Origin: Pseudobutyrivibrio ruminis
Lineage (GTDB): Bacteria; Bacillota; Clostridia; Lachnospirales; Lachnospiraceae
Direction: 5' to 3'
DNA length: 64,000 nt
NCBI RefSeq assembly: GCF_015057245.1
Contig: NZ_SVET01000005.1
Location: 62,001-126,000, forward strand
In this document: piece after piece, positions 1 through 9,046 of the stretch
Layout of the letters: each line of letters begins with the position of its first letter
How positions within the stretch are numbered: position 1 is the first letter of the stretch
Program-made: the position numbers and the translations under genes
The notes under the pieces: model-generated
Told to the model about the DNA's origin: nothing
Seen by the model: only the letters and a program-made list of their open reading frames with translations
The model's database searches: none

Positions 1-1
1 A

Positions 2-136
2 GATTTTTGCCAACACAAAATATTGAACCAAAAATATATACCGGCAAGTTTTGCAAACAGTGGAGTATGTTATAAAGAATGGAATCTTATGACAAACAAG
101 CAATTGTCAGATTACTATAAAACAAACTTTCAGTAG
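2..136 (+). CDS. 3' end of an upstream gene, function unknown (partial)
   Basis: An open frame enters from the left edge and stops at TAG 134-136, giving about 44 residues. It stops 16 bases before the next start, which has its own purine-rich site just upstream, so it reads as the tail of the preceding gene in the same operon. The peptide is too short for family assignment. A competing frame ends at 73-75 and is shorter. Confidence 0.55.
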   Translation, partial: DFCQHKILNQKYIPASFANSGVCYKEWNLMTNKQLSDYYKTNFQ

Positions 137-152
137 AGGACGAGTCTAAAAG

Positions 153-1235
153 ATGGTAAGTCAGAAATTATATTTTTTATGTCCATATGGAATAGGCGAT
201 ACATTTATAGTCTGTAGTTATAAGAAGTTTATTGAAGCAAAATATAATACGGAAATAGTTTTTATTATTAAAAAATCTCACGAAGTAGTGCTTAGACTTT
301 TTGATATTAAAGAATATATTATTTATAATTTTTCGGAACAAGAAATAGAAGCAATATCTCAGAAGACAAATCAAGGAGATATAAAAAAAGGAGAAATATT
401 TCTAACTAGACCGGGGTATGAAGATGAAAATAGTGTTTTTAGATACTTTATAGAAAGGAAAATATCCTTTGTTGAAATGTATACAAAATCATTGGGAATA
501 CCATGTATCAAAATACCAAATTCTGTGTTGCCTATGGAGTATCCAAAGGTTACTAAGCAATTAATTGAAAAACTTCCTGGGGAAATAGAGAATATTACAC
601 TTGTATTGCCCGAGATGAATGCACCAGCGATTGATACTGTTTCTTTACAATATTTTGAAAAAGTTATTCAAAATATTAATGGTCCGGTTGTGGTGAATAT
701 GTTGAGACCTAATGAAAAATTATCAAAATATTGTATCGATTTATCGTTGGAAGAATTAGTTGCATTAGCAATAAATTGCAAGAAGGTTATTTCTGCACGG
801 TCAGGCTTTTGCGATTTGATATATGCTAAAGTAAAAGAATTAGAAGTTATATATCCAAATTATTTTTTTTATGATTTATATAAATTCGAAGATATTTTTG
901 AGGAAAAAAATAGCCATATAACAGAAACAGTATTTAGCTATAGTGAAAAAATAAAACAATTGAATTGTAAGAGTGTGGCTATATATGGAATGGGGTTTAT
1001 AGGAAAAAGAATAGTCAAATGTTTGGAAATCGAAAAATTTAAGGTTAATTATGTTATCGATAGAAGAAAGGATATTGAAGGTGTAGAATTACCAATTTAT
1101 CAGTTAGAGGATGATTTACCAGATGTTGATTTGATTATTGTTACACCCGAACAAGACAAGAATGAACTGATAAAAGCATTGAATGTGTGTAAAGGGAACG
1201 CAGAGGTTGTTTTTTACAAAGATCTAATCAAATAA
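153..1235 (+). CDS. GT9-like protein with C-terminal Rossmann-like domain (glycan cluster)
   Basis: 360 residues. The N-terminal ~240 residues begin with a strand and a CPYGIGDT turn and contain ARSGFCDLI near residue 214. This layout resembles family 9 glycosyltransferases (heptosyltransferase-like). From about residue 270 a second domain starts with VAIYGMGFIGKR and continues to a VIDRR strand end, the pattern of the small nucleotide- or UDP-sugar-binding Rossmann domain seen at the N-terminus of PglD-type enzymes. The protein at 9030-10259 carries the same two domains in the opposite order and shares the RSG-x-CD motif. Spacing to the next gene is 11 bp, so it is co-transcribed. Family resemblance is seen by eye; acceptor and donor are unknown. 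Confidence 0.6.
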   Translation: MVSQKLYFLCPYGIGDTFIVCSYKKFIEAKYNTEIVFIIKKSHEVVLRLFDIKEYIIYNFSEQEIEAISQKTNQGDIKKGEIFLTRPGYEDENSVFRYFIERKISFVEMYTKSLGIPCIKIPNSVLPMEYPKVTKQLIEKLPGEIENITLVLPEMNAPAIDTVSLQYFEKVIQNINGPVVVNMLRPNEKLSKYCIDLSLEELVALAINCKKVISARSGFCDLIYAKVKELEVIYPNYFFYDLYKFEDIFEEKNSHITETVFSYSEKIKQLNCKSVAIYGMGFIGKRIVKCLEIEKFKVNYVIDRRKDIEGVELPIYQLEDDLPDVDLIIVTPEQDKNELIKALNVCKGNAEVVFYKDLIK

Positions 1236-1246
1236 GAAGGAACAAA

Positions 1247-2629
1247 ATGATAAAATATATTATTTTTGGTGCAGGAGTAACTGGTAAGAGAGCTTTGGCA
1301 TATTTGGGCGACCTAAGAACAGAATGTTTTATATCTAATTACAAAGAGGTTGAAGTATGTGAAGGTAAGATTGTTCGTGGATACAATGAGCTTCCTGAAT
1401 TTATACAAGAATATCATGTTATTGTGATAGCAAGTGAAAAATATTACCAAGTAATGGAAGAACAAATAAAAAACGATAATTATAAAAGATACTTTGTGTA
1501 TCACGAAATAGATGATATAAGAATTAGCGGATTATTACCAGGATATTTTTTACATAGGTGTTATGAGAGAATTAATTACAATAGAGCATTAAGCGTCAAG
1601 AATTTGAATAAGTATCAAAGTATAGTGATATATGGTGATAATGCTTGTAATCCATATTTACTTTGCGAAATTGCTATGCAGCACAACTTGGGATTTGCTG
1701 CAATAAAGTGCATTATAGGAAATACTGATAAAAAAGAAGAACTTCTAAATATTCCTTATATGGAATTGAATGTTGCTATAAATGATATAGATTGTCTTTT
1801 GGTAACTGAGCGACGTACAGAGACAGACATATATAGATTTATAGATGAGAATGACTATGATTTTGATGTTATAGATTTGTATGATGTAGATTGTTGCGAA
1901 CAATCATTTTCTCATCCGGAACTAATTAAATATCGCAATATACATGAGGGAAAGAGAATATGGCTTATTGGCAATGGGCCTAGTTTGAGATTGGGAGATT
2001 TGGAAACATTAGCACGTAATAATGAGATTTGTATTGCGTTTAATATGATATTTAAGATATTTGAGAAAACGGTGTGGAGACCTAATTATATAGGAATTAC
2101 AGATAGTGGGGTCCTATACGATTGTTTGGATATAGACAAATATATAGAAAACATAGGATTATTTGTTGCTGATGGATTTATGCGTGATACTGATTATTAT
2201 TTGAATAGAGCAGAATATGTGCATCTTAACATTGAAGACTACAATCCATCGTATCCAAATTTTTCAGAAGATATAACTAAGGAAATATACTGGGGAAGTA
2301 CAGTTTCATACGATATTGGATTACAGTTTGCGCATTATATGGGGGCAGTACAAATATTTTTACTTGGAATGGATAATTCCTACCCAGGTAGCGTGGCAGA
2401 TGAAAAAAGTCACTTTATAAAAGACTATCATTCTAAAGAACTTAAAAAAACATACAAGGAGGAAGGACGAACAACAAATTGGGACAAAATCAATTGTGCA
2501 TATGAAAAAGCTGAACTATATTCTCGTAAACATGGATTTCGGATATTTAATGCTACGAGGGGAGGGAAGCTTGAAGCTTTTGAAAGGGTAGACTTTGACT
2601 CATTATTTGATACTAATTACAGTAAATAA
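1247..2629 (+). CDS. Rossmann-like domain fused to GNGPSL (DUF115/sialyltransferase-like) domain
   Basis: 460 residues. Residues 1-90 form a Rossmann-like unit (IIFGAGVTGKR). Residues ~100-215 may be a degenerate second copy (SIVIYGDN). The C-terminal half starts with IWLIGNGPSL near residue 241, and later has an HYMGAVQIFLLGMDN strand-turn. These are landmarks of the DUF115/MptE-like and GT42-like (Cst-I/II) sialyltransferase-type folds found in motility accessory (Maf) and capsule clusters. It probably transfers or handles a CMP-activated sugar, in line with the cytidylyltransferase at 5629-6312. That substrate link is inference. Confidence 0.6.
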   Translation: MIKYIIFGAGVTGKRALAYLGDLRTECFISNYKEVEVCEGKIVRGYNELPEFIQEYHVIVIASEKYYQVMEEQIKNDNYKRYFVYHEIDDIRISGLLPGYFLHRCYERINYNRALSVKNLNKYQSIVIYGDNACNPYLLCEIAMQHNLGFAAIKCIIGNTDKKEELLNIPYMELNVAINDIDCLLVTERRTETDIYRFIDENDYDFDVIDLYDVDCCEQSFSHPELIKYRNIHEGKRIWLIGNGPSLRLGDLETLARNNEICIAFNMIFKIFEKTVWRPNYIGITDSGVLYDCLDIDKYIENIGLFVADGFMRDTDYYLNRAEYVHLNIEDYNPSYPNFSEDITKEIYWGSTVSYDIGLQFAHYMGAVQIFLLGMDNSYPGSVADEKSHFIKDYHSKELKKTYKEEGRTTNWDKINCAYEKAELYSRKHGFRIFNATRGGKLEAFERVDFDSLFDTNYSK

Positions 2630-2672
2630 CATTTGTGAAAAGTAGTAGTGTATGGCATTTGGGAGAAAAAAT

Positions 2673-3806
2673 ATGATAAAAAAGGAAGATATTGCTAGCT
2701 TAGTAAGTTATGGGATGAAGTATATAGATGGTGAAATATACTTCTATAACTATACATATGGTGCAATCTTTAAAATGGATTTAGAAGGAAATACTGATGT
2801 AATCTGGATTGATAATGAAGATAGTTTTTTTTCTTGGAATATGTACGGTGGTATAGAGTATGTTAACGAAAAACTAATTTTTGCTCCTAGATGTGCAGAT
2901 GAGATTTTGATTTATGAGTTAAAAAATAAGACTATAAGAAAAATACCATATAATACAAAATCTACAGTCGATGGTATGAAGATAAATCAGTTTGTTAGTA
3001 TACACAGATATGGAGATTATTGCTATCTCTTTCCAGGTAGAAATGACGAGATTCTTAAGTTGGATACTAACACATATGATATTGATTATATTCGTGGATG
3101 GGCGGATGAATTAGGTGAAATGCCAAATCCAAAATCTGTTAAATTCGCAAATGCAAGAGTTGTATCCGAAGGAGTGTGCATGCTTCCTTGTTTTCAAAAA
3201 GGTAAAATACTTGAGCTTGATATGAGAACTGATGCATGGGTTGTGCATAATATATGTGACGAACCATTATCAGATATTGTTTTTGATGGACAATTCTATT
3301 GGATTTCTTTAAGAGACAAAGGCGAATATGTGAAATGGGACAAGAATACAGGACGAATTGAACGAAAAATAATAAAAAACAAAGATTTGATTTTAGAAAG
3401 GGGATACATGTACATAATCGATGGAGGCAAGTATGTATACTTGATTCCATTTAGAGGGATGGGGATTGTTAGAATTGAGAAGGAATCAGAAAAAGAAGAT
3501 GTTGTGTATAAGTGGGATAATATAAAGCCATCATCCAAAATGGAATCTATAAATGCCGTGAATACAAATTCATTCTGTTGTGAAAGAGTATCCAATGAAA
3601 TGAATCTTGTGTTTGATGTTATGCAAGGAAATATTATTATATTGAACGGTTTTAATGGAAGTGCACAACGGGTAGAAATAAGGTTTAATGAGAAAGATAA
3701 GAGCCTTATTAGTAGACGTATGACACTTGAAAAAGGTACAGAAATCAATATTGAGAATGAGATGTTTAGTCAAAGAGACTATGTTGGCTATATTAGGTTA
3801 TGCTGA
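2673..3806 (+). CDS. Hypothetical protein, probable beta-propeller-like repeats
   Basis: The start was moved to ATG 2673 because GGGAG (2661-2665) lies 7 bases upstream; the ATG at 2652 has no such site. About 377 residues, rich in repeats of the type 'hydrophobic strand, short turn, LD/MD, Trp' (for example YFYNYTYGAIFKMDLEG and ILELDMRTDAWVV). This suggests a WD/Kelch-like propeller of several short blades. There is no signal peptide or catalytic motif. Its place between glycosyltransferase-type genes suggests a glycan-binding or scaffold role, but function is unknown. Confidence 0.55.
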   Translation: MIKKEDIASLVSYGMKYIDGEIYFYNYTYGAIFKMDLEGNTDVIWIDNEDSFFSWNMYGGIEYVNEKLIFAPRCADEILIYELKNKTIRKIPYNTKSTVDGMKINQFVSIHRYGDYCYLFPGRNDEILKLDTNTYDIDYIRGWADELGEMPNPKSVKFANARVVSEGVCMLPCFQKGKILELDMRTDAWVVHNICDEPLSDIVFDGQFYWISLRDKGEYVKWDKNTGRIERKIIKNKDLILERGYMYIIDGGKYVYLIPFRGMGIVRIEKESEKEDVVYKWDNIKPSSKMESINAVNTNSFCCERVSNEMNLVFDVMQGNIIILNGFNGSAQRVEIRFNEKDKSLISRRMTLEKGTEINIENEMFSQRDYVGYIRLC

Positions 3807-3820
3807 ATTGAATATTAATT

Positions 3821-4636
3821 ATGAAATTTGAAGATTATCTGTTATCAAAATTGAATAAATCGGAAAGAATTGGGAAGAAAATATTTGTATGTCCTTATGG
3901 AACTTGGGGCAGGAAGGTTTCGAAAATCTTGGATAATAATGGAGTAAATCATTTTATTCTTGATAATTATGTAAGAGATGACGGAGCAATGCCAGTTAAG
4001 AGCCTACAGCAATTAAAAAAAGCCATCGTAATATACACATGTGATAGAGATGATATATATGAAGATTTATTAAGTAGTATTCAAATGTATATTTCAGCAG
4101 AGAACATAATTGAACTATTTCCGAGATTTAAAGTCGGAAAATATAGTTATGGTCCCATAACGCAATCATCATATACAGTTCAGGAGATAGGTAGTTTTTG
4201 TTCATTTGCAGTTAATGCAGTCGTGGTAGCGAATCATGATGTGTATATATCCTCGCATGAATTCTTATCATTTCCAGGTGACTGGAGTAATCACCCAGGA
4301 TATGTACCAGGTATTGAGATTAAATATCCAAGATTTTTTGAAAAAAGTATAATAGGCAACGATGTATGGATAGGATATGGAGCTGTTATCATAGCTGGTT
4401 GTAACATTGGAAATGGTGCAATAATAGGAGCAAATTCGGTTGTTACCAAAGATGTTCCAGACTATGCAATAGTGGTAGGGAATCCAGCCAAGGTGATAAG
4501 GTACAGATATACTGATGAGCAAATTAGACAATTAAATAACATAGCATGGTGGAACTGGTCAGATGAAAAAATAATAGAATGCTATGAAGATTTTTATTTA
4601 GATGTAGATGATTTTATAAAGAAGCATATTAAATAA
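3821..4636 (+). CDS. Rossmann-like domain fused to left-handed beta-helix acetyltransferase
   Basis: 271 residues. Residues 1-95 form a Rossmann-like unit (IFVCPYGTWGRKVSKIL ... FILDN). Residues ~105-235 contain hexapeptide-repeat turns ending in GNDVWIGYGAVIIAG and GANSVVTKDVP, then GNPAKVIRYRY, the classic end of Vat/CatB-type xenobiotic and sugar O-acetyltransferases. A NHDVY segment supplies the expected catalytic histidine. PglD has the same order (UDP-sugar-binding N-domain plus beta-helix), so it likely O- or N-acetylates the cluster's sugar. Fold assignment is strong; the substrate is unknown. Confidence 0.75.
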   Translation: MKFEDYLLSKLNKSERIGKKIFVCPYGTWGRKVSKILDNNGVNHFILDNYVRDDGAMPVKSLQQLKKAIVIYTCDRDDIYEDLLSSIQMYISAENIIELFPRFKVGKYSYGPITQSSYTVQEIGSFCSFAVNAVVVANHDVYISSHEFLSFPGDWSNHPGYVPGIEIKYPRFFEKSIIGNDVWIGYGAVIIAGCNIGNGAIIGANSVVTKDVPDYAIVVGNPAKVIRYRYTDEQIRQLNNIAWWNWSDEKIIECYEDFYLDVDDFIKKHIK

Positions 4637-4704
4637 TAAATTTCGCAAGTGGTCAAACTAGCTGTTTGGATCAAAGGTATAGTTGCAAGAAGGTGAAATA
4701 TAAA

Positions 4705-5604
4705 ATGAGTAAAACATGTCCAATCTGTAGAAGTAGAAAAGTTATAGTTGAATATGATGGGATAATACGTAATGGTGGATTAGGAAAATATACAGACACA
4801 AATGTAAAAATGTTTCGATGTAAAGAGTGCGAAACTATTTGGCATGACAATTTAATTGATTTAATTAGTTATTATCAAACGGATACCTATAGGATGTCGT
4901 TAGAGGATTCTGTAGATGCGCAAGAATTTTATAGACTACATGATCGAGAATCATTGGATAAGTTGAGATATACTGGAATGATTTATAGGAATAAAAATGT
5001 AGCTGATGTTGGATGTGGATGTGGTGCTTTTTTAGATGTGGTATCTGGAATGGCAAAGGAGACAATTGCAATTGAGCCTACTTTGAAATATCGAGAAATA
5101 ATGTCGAAGGAAAAGCATTATAACACTTATGCATATTCAAAAGATGCATTGGAAGACTGGAGAGAAAAGGTAGATGTTGCAGTATCATTTGATGTAATCG
5201 AGCATGTAGATAATCCTAAAGAGTTTTTGATTGATATTTTTAATATGCTTAGTAACGATAATGGATATGCGGTAATAGGCACTCCAACTGAAACCCCAGT
5301 TATGAGAAAGCTATTAGGTGAAATATATGATAAAAAAATACTGTTTTCTGTGCAACATAAGTGGATTTTTTCAGAGAAGAGTTTAAGAATAATGGCTTCT
5401 GAGGCAGGATTCAAAAGTGATGATGTAAAGATTAAATATTTTCAAAGATATGATCTTAATAATGCTATGGGCTGGGTTAATTCAAAGAATCCAGGCAATG
5501 CAATAGCAGATGGTGTCATAAGTGAAACAATGAATCAGGTATGGAAAAGTGAATTGGAGAATAAAGGAATGTCTGATTACATTGTTTTATATCTTAGTAA
5601 ATAG
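4705..5604 (+). CDS. Zinc-ribbon class I SAM-dependent methyltransferase
   Basis: The start was set at ATG 4705, preceded by AGAAGGTG at 4688-4695, rather than the TTG at 4666. 299 residues. The N-terminus carries CPIC and CKEC pairs ~40 residues apart (zinc ribbon). A SAM-binding motif I, VADVGCGCGAF, lies near residue 101, followed by VSFDVIEHVDNP, typical of Methyltransf_11/23 enzymes acting on sugars. The zinc-ribbon plus methyltransferase layout is common in sugar C- or O-methyltransferases of surface glycan clusters. The 25-bp gap to the next gene supports one operon. Confidence 0.72.
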   Translation: MSKTCPICRSRKVIVEYDGIIRNGGLGKYTDTNVKMFRCKECETIWHDNLIDLISYYQTDTYRMSLEDSVDAQEFYRLHDRESLDKLRYTGMIYRNKNVADVGCGCGAFLDVVSGMAKETIAIEPTLKYREIMSKEKHYNTYAYSKDALEDWREKVDVAVSFDVIEHVDNPKEFLIDIFNMLSNDNGYAVIGTPTETPVMRKLLGEIYDKKILFSVQHKWIFSEKSLRIMASEAGFKSDDVKIKYFQRYDLNNAMGWVNSKNPGNAIADGVISETMNQVWKSELENKGMSDYIVLYLSK

Positions 5605-5628
5605 CGGCGCAATAGGAGTTGTTTTTTA

Positions 5629-6312
5629 ATGAAAAAAGAGAAGGTTGTTTCGTTTATTCCAATAAAATTAAATAATCAAAGATTTCCTGGTAAGAACTTA
5701 AAAGAATTAAGCGGGAGACCTTTGTGTGACTTTATCTTTGACACTATTTGTGATGTTAAAGGGATAGATGAGAGATATGTATATTGTAGTGATGTATCAA
5801 TTATAAATTATATGAAATCATTTTCTGATAGGGGATTGATGTTCCTAAAACGTGATTCTCAATTGGATGGTTTTCAGGTTAAGGGATTGGAAATAATAGA
5901 ACGTTTTGTAAATGATATAGATGCAGATATATATGTTTTAACACATGTAACACAGCCTTTTACAAAAAAGGAGTCTATAGAGAATGCATTAAATAAAGTT
6001 TTATACGAAGGATATGATTCCGCTTTTAGTTGTGTATGTATACAGGATTATTGTTGGTATAAGGGTAAAACTTTAAATTATGACATGAAAGATATTGTGA
6101 CTACACAAAATCTAGAACCGGTTTATAAAGAGACGGGTGCTTTTTTTATTTTCAGAAAAGAAGTGTTTACTGAAATGCATCAAAGAATTGGAAGCAAGCC
6201 ATACTTACAAGTAATAGATGAATTGGAAGCTGTAGATATTGATACACCTGAAGATTTTGAATTTGCTAAGGTTGTTGCAAGTTATTATAAGAACGGTGGC
6301 GGACAAATATGA
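5629..6312 (+). CDS. CMP-sugar (acylneuraminate-type) cytidylyltransferase
   Basis: 227 residues, the usual length for NeuA/KdsB-like activating enzymes. The N-terminus FIPIKLNNQRFPGKNLKEL matches the conserved CTP-binding IPAR-x-GSK-x-(I/L)PGKN signature in altered form. The C-terminus EAVDIDTPEDFEFA matches the family ending 'DIDTxEDF'. It would couple a 2-keto sugar acid to CMP. It ends by a 4-bp stop/start overlap with the aldolase at 6309, a strong sign of coupled translation and a shared pathway. No neuB/legI-type PEP synthase is present, so the activated acid is probably not made by the standard nonulosonate route. Confidence 0.75.
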   Translation: MKKEKVVSFIPIKLNNQRFPGKNLKELSGRPLCDFIFDTICDVKGIDERYVYCSDVSIINYMKSFSDRGLMFLKRDSQLDGFQVKGLEIIERFVNDIDADIYVLTHVTQPFTKKESIENALNKVLYEGYDSAFSCVCIQDYCWYKGKTLNYDMKDIVTTQNLEPVYKETGAFFIFRKEVFTEMHQRIGSKPYLQVIDELEAVDIDTPEDFEFAKVVASYYKNGGGQI

Positions 6313-7931
6313 AAAAAGTAGAATTGTTGGATTGTACTCTTAGAGATGGCGGGCGAATTATTGATTGTAAGTTCAAAGATAGAGTCATTGATGGAATATC
6401 AGATGATTTAACGAATGCAGGAATAGACATAGTCGAACTGGGATTTTTGCGTGATAAAAACAAGATAAAATACGAAGTAGATTCGACATTTTTTACAGAT
6501 TTGAGACAAATGGATAGATTTGTTAAGGATGACGACATATGTCTATATTGCGCTTTTATTGATTATGGAATGTATGATTTTGATGATTTGTGCGATAAAA
6601 GTGAGACTAAGATAAGTGCTATACGTGTAGGATTTACAAAAAAAGACTATAACAATGATTTTGATTCGGTAAGGAAGGCGTTGGAATTAGTTAAAACTAA
6701 AGGGTATAAACTATTTGTCCAAGGGGTTAATACTCCCGGATATACTGATGCGGAATTGTTAAACATAATTGATACGGTTAACCAGATTAAACCATATGCA
6801 TTTGGTATTGTAGATACATATGGTTCATTGTATTTAGAAGATCTAACATATATTTATAATTTAGTAGAGAGAAATTTGGATAACAGCATTAGAATTGATA
6901 TTCATTCTCATAACAATTTTCAATCCTCATTTGCATTTGCGCAGGAAGTTTTAAGGGTCTCGTCTAGTGATAGAATAATAGTACTAGATGCAACTTTAAA
7001 TGGCATGGGAAAGTGTGCTGGAAACTTAAATACTGAATTGATTGTGGATTATTTAAATAGAAAAAAAGGAAAATCATACGATTTAGATATAGTACTGGAT
7101 TGCATTGATACCTATCTTCTCCCATTGAAGAAAGATTTAATGTGGGGATATAGCGTTCCCGCATTTATGGCAGGTATTTATAGAGCTCATCCTAATAATA
7201 TAATATATCTTACAGAAAAATACAGATTAAGTAGTAAAGATATAAGACATATTCTTTCTAAAATAGATGACAATACAAGACAGCGTTATGATTACGATAA
7301 TATTCAACGAATATATCACGAATATTCATCTGATGATATTGACGATTCAGAAGCTATAAAGTTAGTGCAATCGGTTATAAATGATAGGAAGGTTCTGATT
7401 GTTGCTCCTGGAAAAAGCATAACAGAATATGAAAATCAATTAATATGTATTGCAAATGAAAAGGACGTTGTTGCTATAAGTGTTAACTATGTCCCTGATA
7501 AAATTAATACTGATTATTTATTCTGTGCTAATGCTTTGCATTGGAATAGATTAAAAAAAACAGTTAGTCCAGATAAATGTATTGTGACATCAAATGTCAA
7601 AGAAGAAATTCAAAAAACCATTTACATAAACTATGAGTCGTATCTGGGAGATGGCGATTATCTAGCAGATAATAGTGTTATAATGCTTCTGAATTTTTTA
7701 TATAAATGTGGAGCTAAAGAAATAATGCTTGCAGGGTTTGATGGGATACAATCAAACACTGAAAACTATGCTACGGAGGATTTTATCAATTCAAGCCATG
7801 GATTAAGTGCAGAAAAGAACAATGAATATATACGTATTATGTATCTAAAATTGTTAAAAAAAGTAAAAGATAAAATGAAAATTGCGATGATAACACCGAG
7901 TTTATTTGAGCCAAATGTGAAGGATGAGTGA
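6309..7931 (+). CDS. DRE-TIM aldolase (HMGL-like) fused to GNGPSL-like C-terminal domain
   Basis: 540 residues, longer than a single aldolase (~300). Residues 1-~310 begin with LLDCTLRDGG, the DRE-TIM signature, and contain IDIHSHNNFQ, the metal-binding H-x-H-N region, as in 4-hydroxy-2-oxovalerate aldolase and HMG-CoA lyase relatives. From about residue 358 a second domain begins (VLIVAPGKSI) and later has YKCGAKEIMLAGFDG. That echoes the GNGPSL...GAxxIxLxGxD layout of the protein at 1247-2629. A pyruvate-type aldol reaction that builds a keto-acid sugar, feeding the overlapping cytidylyltransferase, is the simplest reading but is inference. Confidence 0.7.
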   Translation: MKKVELLDCTLRDGGRIIDCKFKDRVIDGISDDLTNAGIDIVELGFLRDKNKIKYEVDSTFFTDLRQMDRFVKDDDICLYCAFIDYGMYDFDDLCDKSETKISAIRVGFTKKDYNNDFDSVRKALELVKTKGYKLFVQGVNTPGYTDAELLNIIDTVNQIKPYAFGIVDTYGSLYLEDLTYIYNLVERNLDNSIRIDIHSHNNFQSSFAFAQEVLRVSSSDRIIVLDATLNGMGKCAGNLNTELIVDYLNRKKGKSYDLDIVLDCIDTYLLPLKKDLMWGYSVPAFMAGIYRAHPNNIIYLTEKYRLSSKDIRHILSKIDDNTRQRYDYDNIQRIYHEYSSDDIDDSEAIKLVQSVINDRKVLIVAPGKSITEYENQLICIANEKDVVAISVNYVPDKINTDYLFCANALHWNRLKKTVSPDKCIVTSNVKEEIQKTIYINYESYLGDGDYLADNSVIMLLNFLYKCGAKEIMLAGFDGIQSNTENYATEDFINSSHGLSAEKNNEYIRIMYLKLLKKVKDKMKIAMITPSLFEPNVKDE

Positions 7932-7946
7932 TTGAGGGGGAATTTG

Positions 7947-8786
7947 ATGAAAAGAGTAATATGCTTCGGGGCATCGGATGGTGGAAAACGTTTATATGAA
8001 GAAATATCTAGTGAGTATGAAATCGTTGCATTTACTGATAATGATTCAAATAAATGGAATAAAGAGCTCAACGGAATAACTATTTTGTCGCCTGATGAGT
8101 GCTTAAAAAAACAATATGATTACATAGTGATTACTTCACAACCTGGATTGATTTCTATAATGGACCAATTGAAAAGGTTAAGAATAGATGAAAGTATAAT
8201 CATTACAAAATATATAACTTTTGAGCTAGATGCAAGGAAAGAGTTTTTAAAGCAATTTTCAACATTTGATAATACGTTTGATTCAGATGGAGAAATTGCT
8301 GAAGTTGGGGTTTTTCAAGGTGATTTTGCAAAACTTATGAATGAATATTTTCCACACAGACGAATACACTTATTCGATACATTTGAAGGATTTGTAGAAC
8401 AGGATATCAAAAAAGAAGAAAAATCTATAGCTAAGATTGGTGAGTATGGAAATACCTCAATTGATTTAGTTATGAAAAAGATGAGCAGACCAGAGATGGT
8501 GGAGATTCATAAAGGGTATTTTCCAGAAACAGCTACATGTATAAAAGACAATAGATTTTTATTTGTGAATTTGGATGTAGATTTGTACGAACCAACCTAT
8601 CAAGGGCTTTGTTTATTCAGCAAGCAGATGTTGCCTGGAGGTGTGATATTGGTTCATGATTATTTTGCAAGGAATTTTGATGGACCACGCAGGGCAGTAG
8701 AACAGTTTATGGAAAAACATGAAGGTGATAAATTAAGAAGAGTTCCAATCGGTGATAAAATATCGATAATGATTGTTGGATTCTAA
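7947..8786 (+). CDS. Rossmann-like domain fused to TylF-type O-methyltransferase
   Basis: Start ATG 7947 sits 6 bases after GAGGGGG (7934-7940), so it is preferred over the TTG at 7932. 279 residues. Residues 1-85 form the cluster's recurring Rossmann-like unit (VICFGASDGGKRLYEE ... FTDND). From about residue 115 the protein matches macrocin/NovP O-methyltransferases: EVGVFQGDFAKL (SAM site), LFDTFEGF, NLDVDLYEPT and GGVILVHDYF, where acidic residues normally bind the metal and sugar hydroxyl. It likely O-methylates a glycan sugar. Confidence 0.75.
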   Translation: MKRVICFGASDGGKRLYEEISSEYEIVAFTDNDSNKWNKELNGITILSPDECLKKQYDYIVITSQPGLISIMDQLKRLRIDESIIITKYITFELDARKEFLKQFSTFDNTFDSDGEIAEVGVFQGDFAKLMNEYFPHRRIHLFDTFEGFVEQDIKKEEKSIAKIGEYGNTSIDLVMKKMSRPEMVEIHKGYFPETATCIKDNRFLFVNLDVDLYEPTYQGLCLFSKQMLPGGVILVHDYFARNFDGPRRAVEQFMEKHEGDKLRRVPIGDKISIMIVGF

Positions 8787-8803
8787 TATAATTGAGTAAT
8801 GAC

Positions 8804-9046
8804 ATGAATCAAGATAAGGTACGCATCATCAAAAATATATTAAATCAAGATAGCGAAAAAATAATAGAAAACATAAATGCTAATGATTTATTGTTGTTAT
8901 ACAAAACGTATGAATTTTCAGATAGACTGTTTCTAGTAAACATAGAAAACACTTCATATCCATCACTCTATAATTATGTAAATACAGGAATTCTTTCTAA
9001 AGAAGAATTAGAAGAATTGATAAAAACAAATGAATCAAGAGCATAA
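8804..9046 (+). CDS. Small hypothetical protein in glycan operon
   Basis: About 80 residues from ATG 8804 (a TTG at 8792 would add four residues; neither has a strong ribosome site). It is charged and helical with no recognisable domain or membrane segment. Its last 17 bases overlap the start of the next gene at 9030, so translation is probably coupled. Function not recognised. Confidence 0.5.
   Translation: MNQDKVRIIKNILNQDSEKIIENINANDLLLLYKTYEFSDRLFLVNIENTSYPSLYNYVNTGILSKEELEELIKTNESRA

Noticed and set aside
1..75. Frame ending TAA at 73-75 as the upstream gene's end
   Set aside because: The frame ending at 134-136 is longer and stops just before the next gene, so it is the better candidate.
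3139..3748. Overlapping minus-strand ORFs in the 2673-3806 gene
   Set aside because: They are AT-rich shadows with no start sites or domains, opposite a gene that fits the operon.
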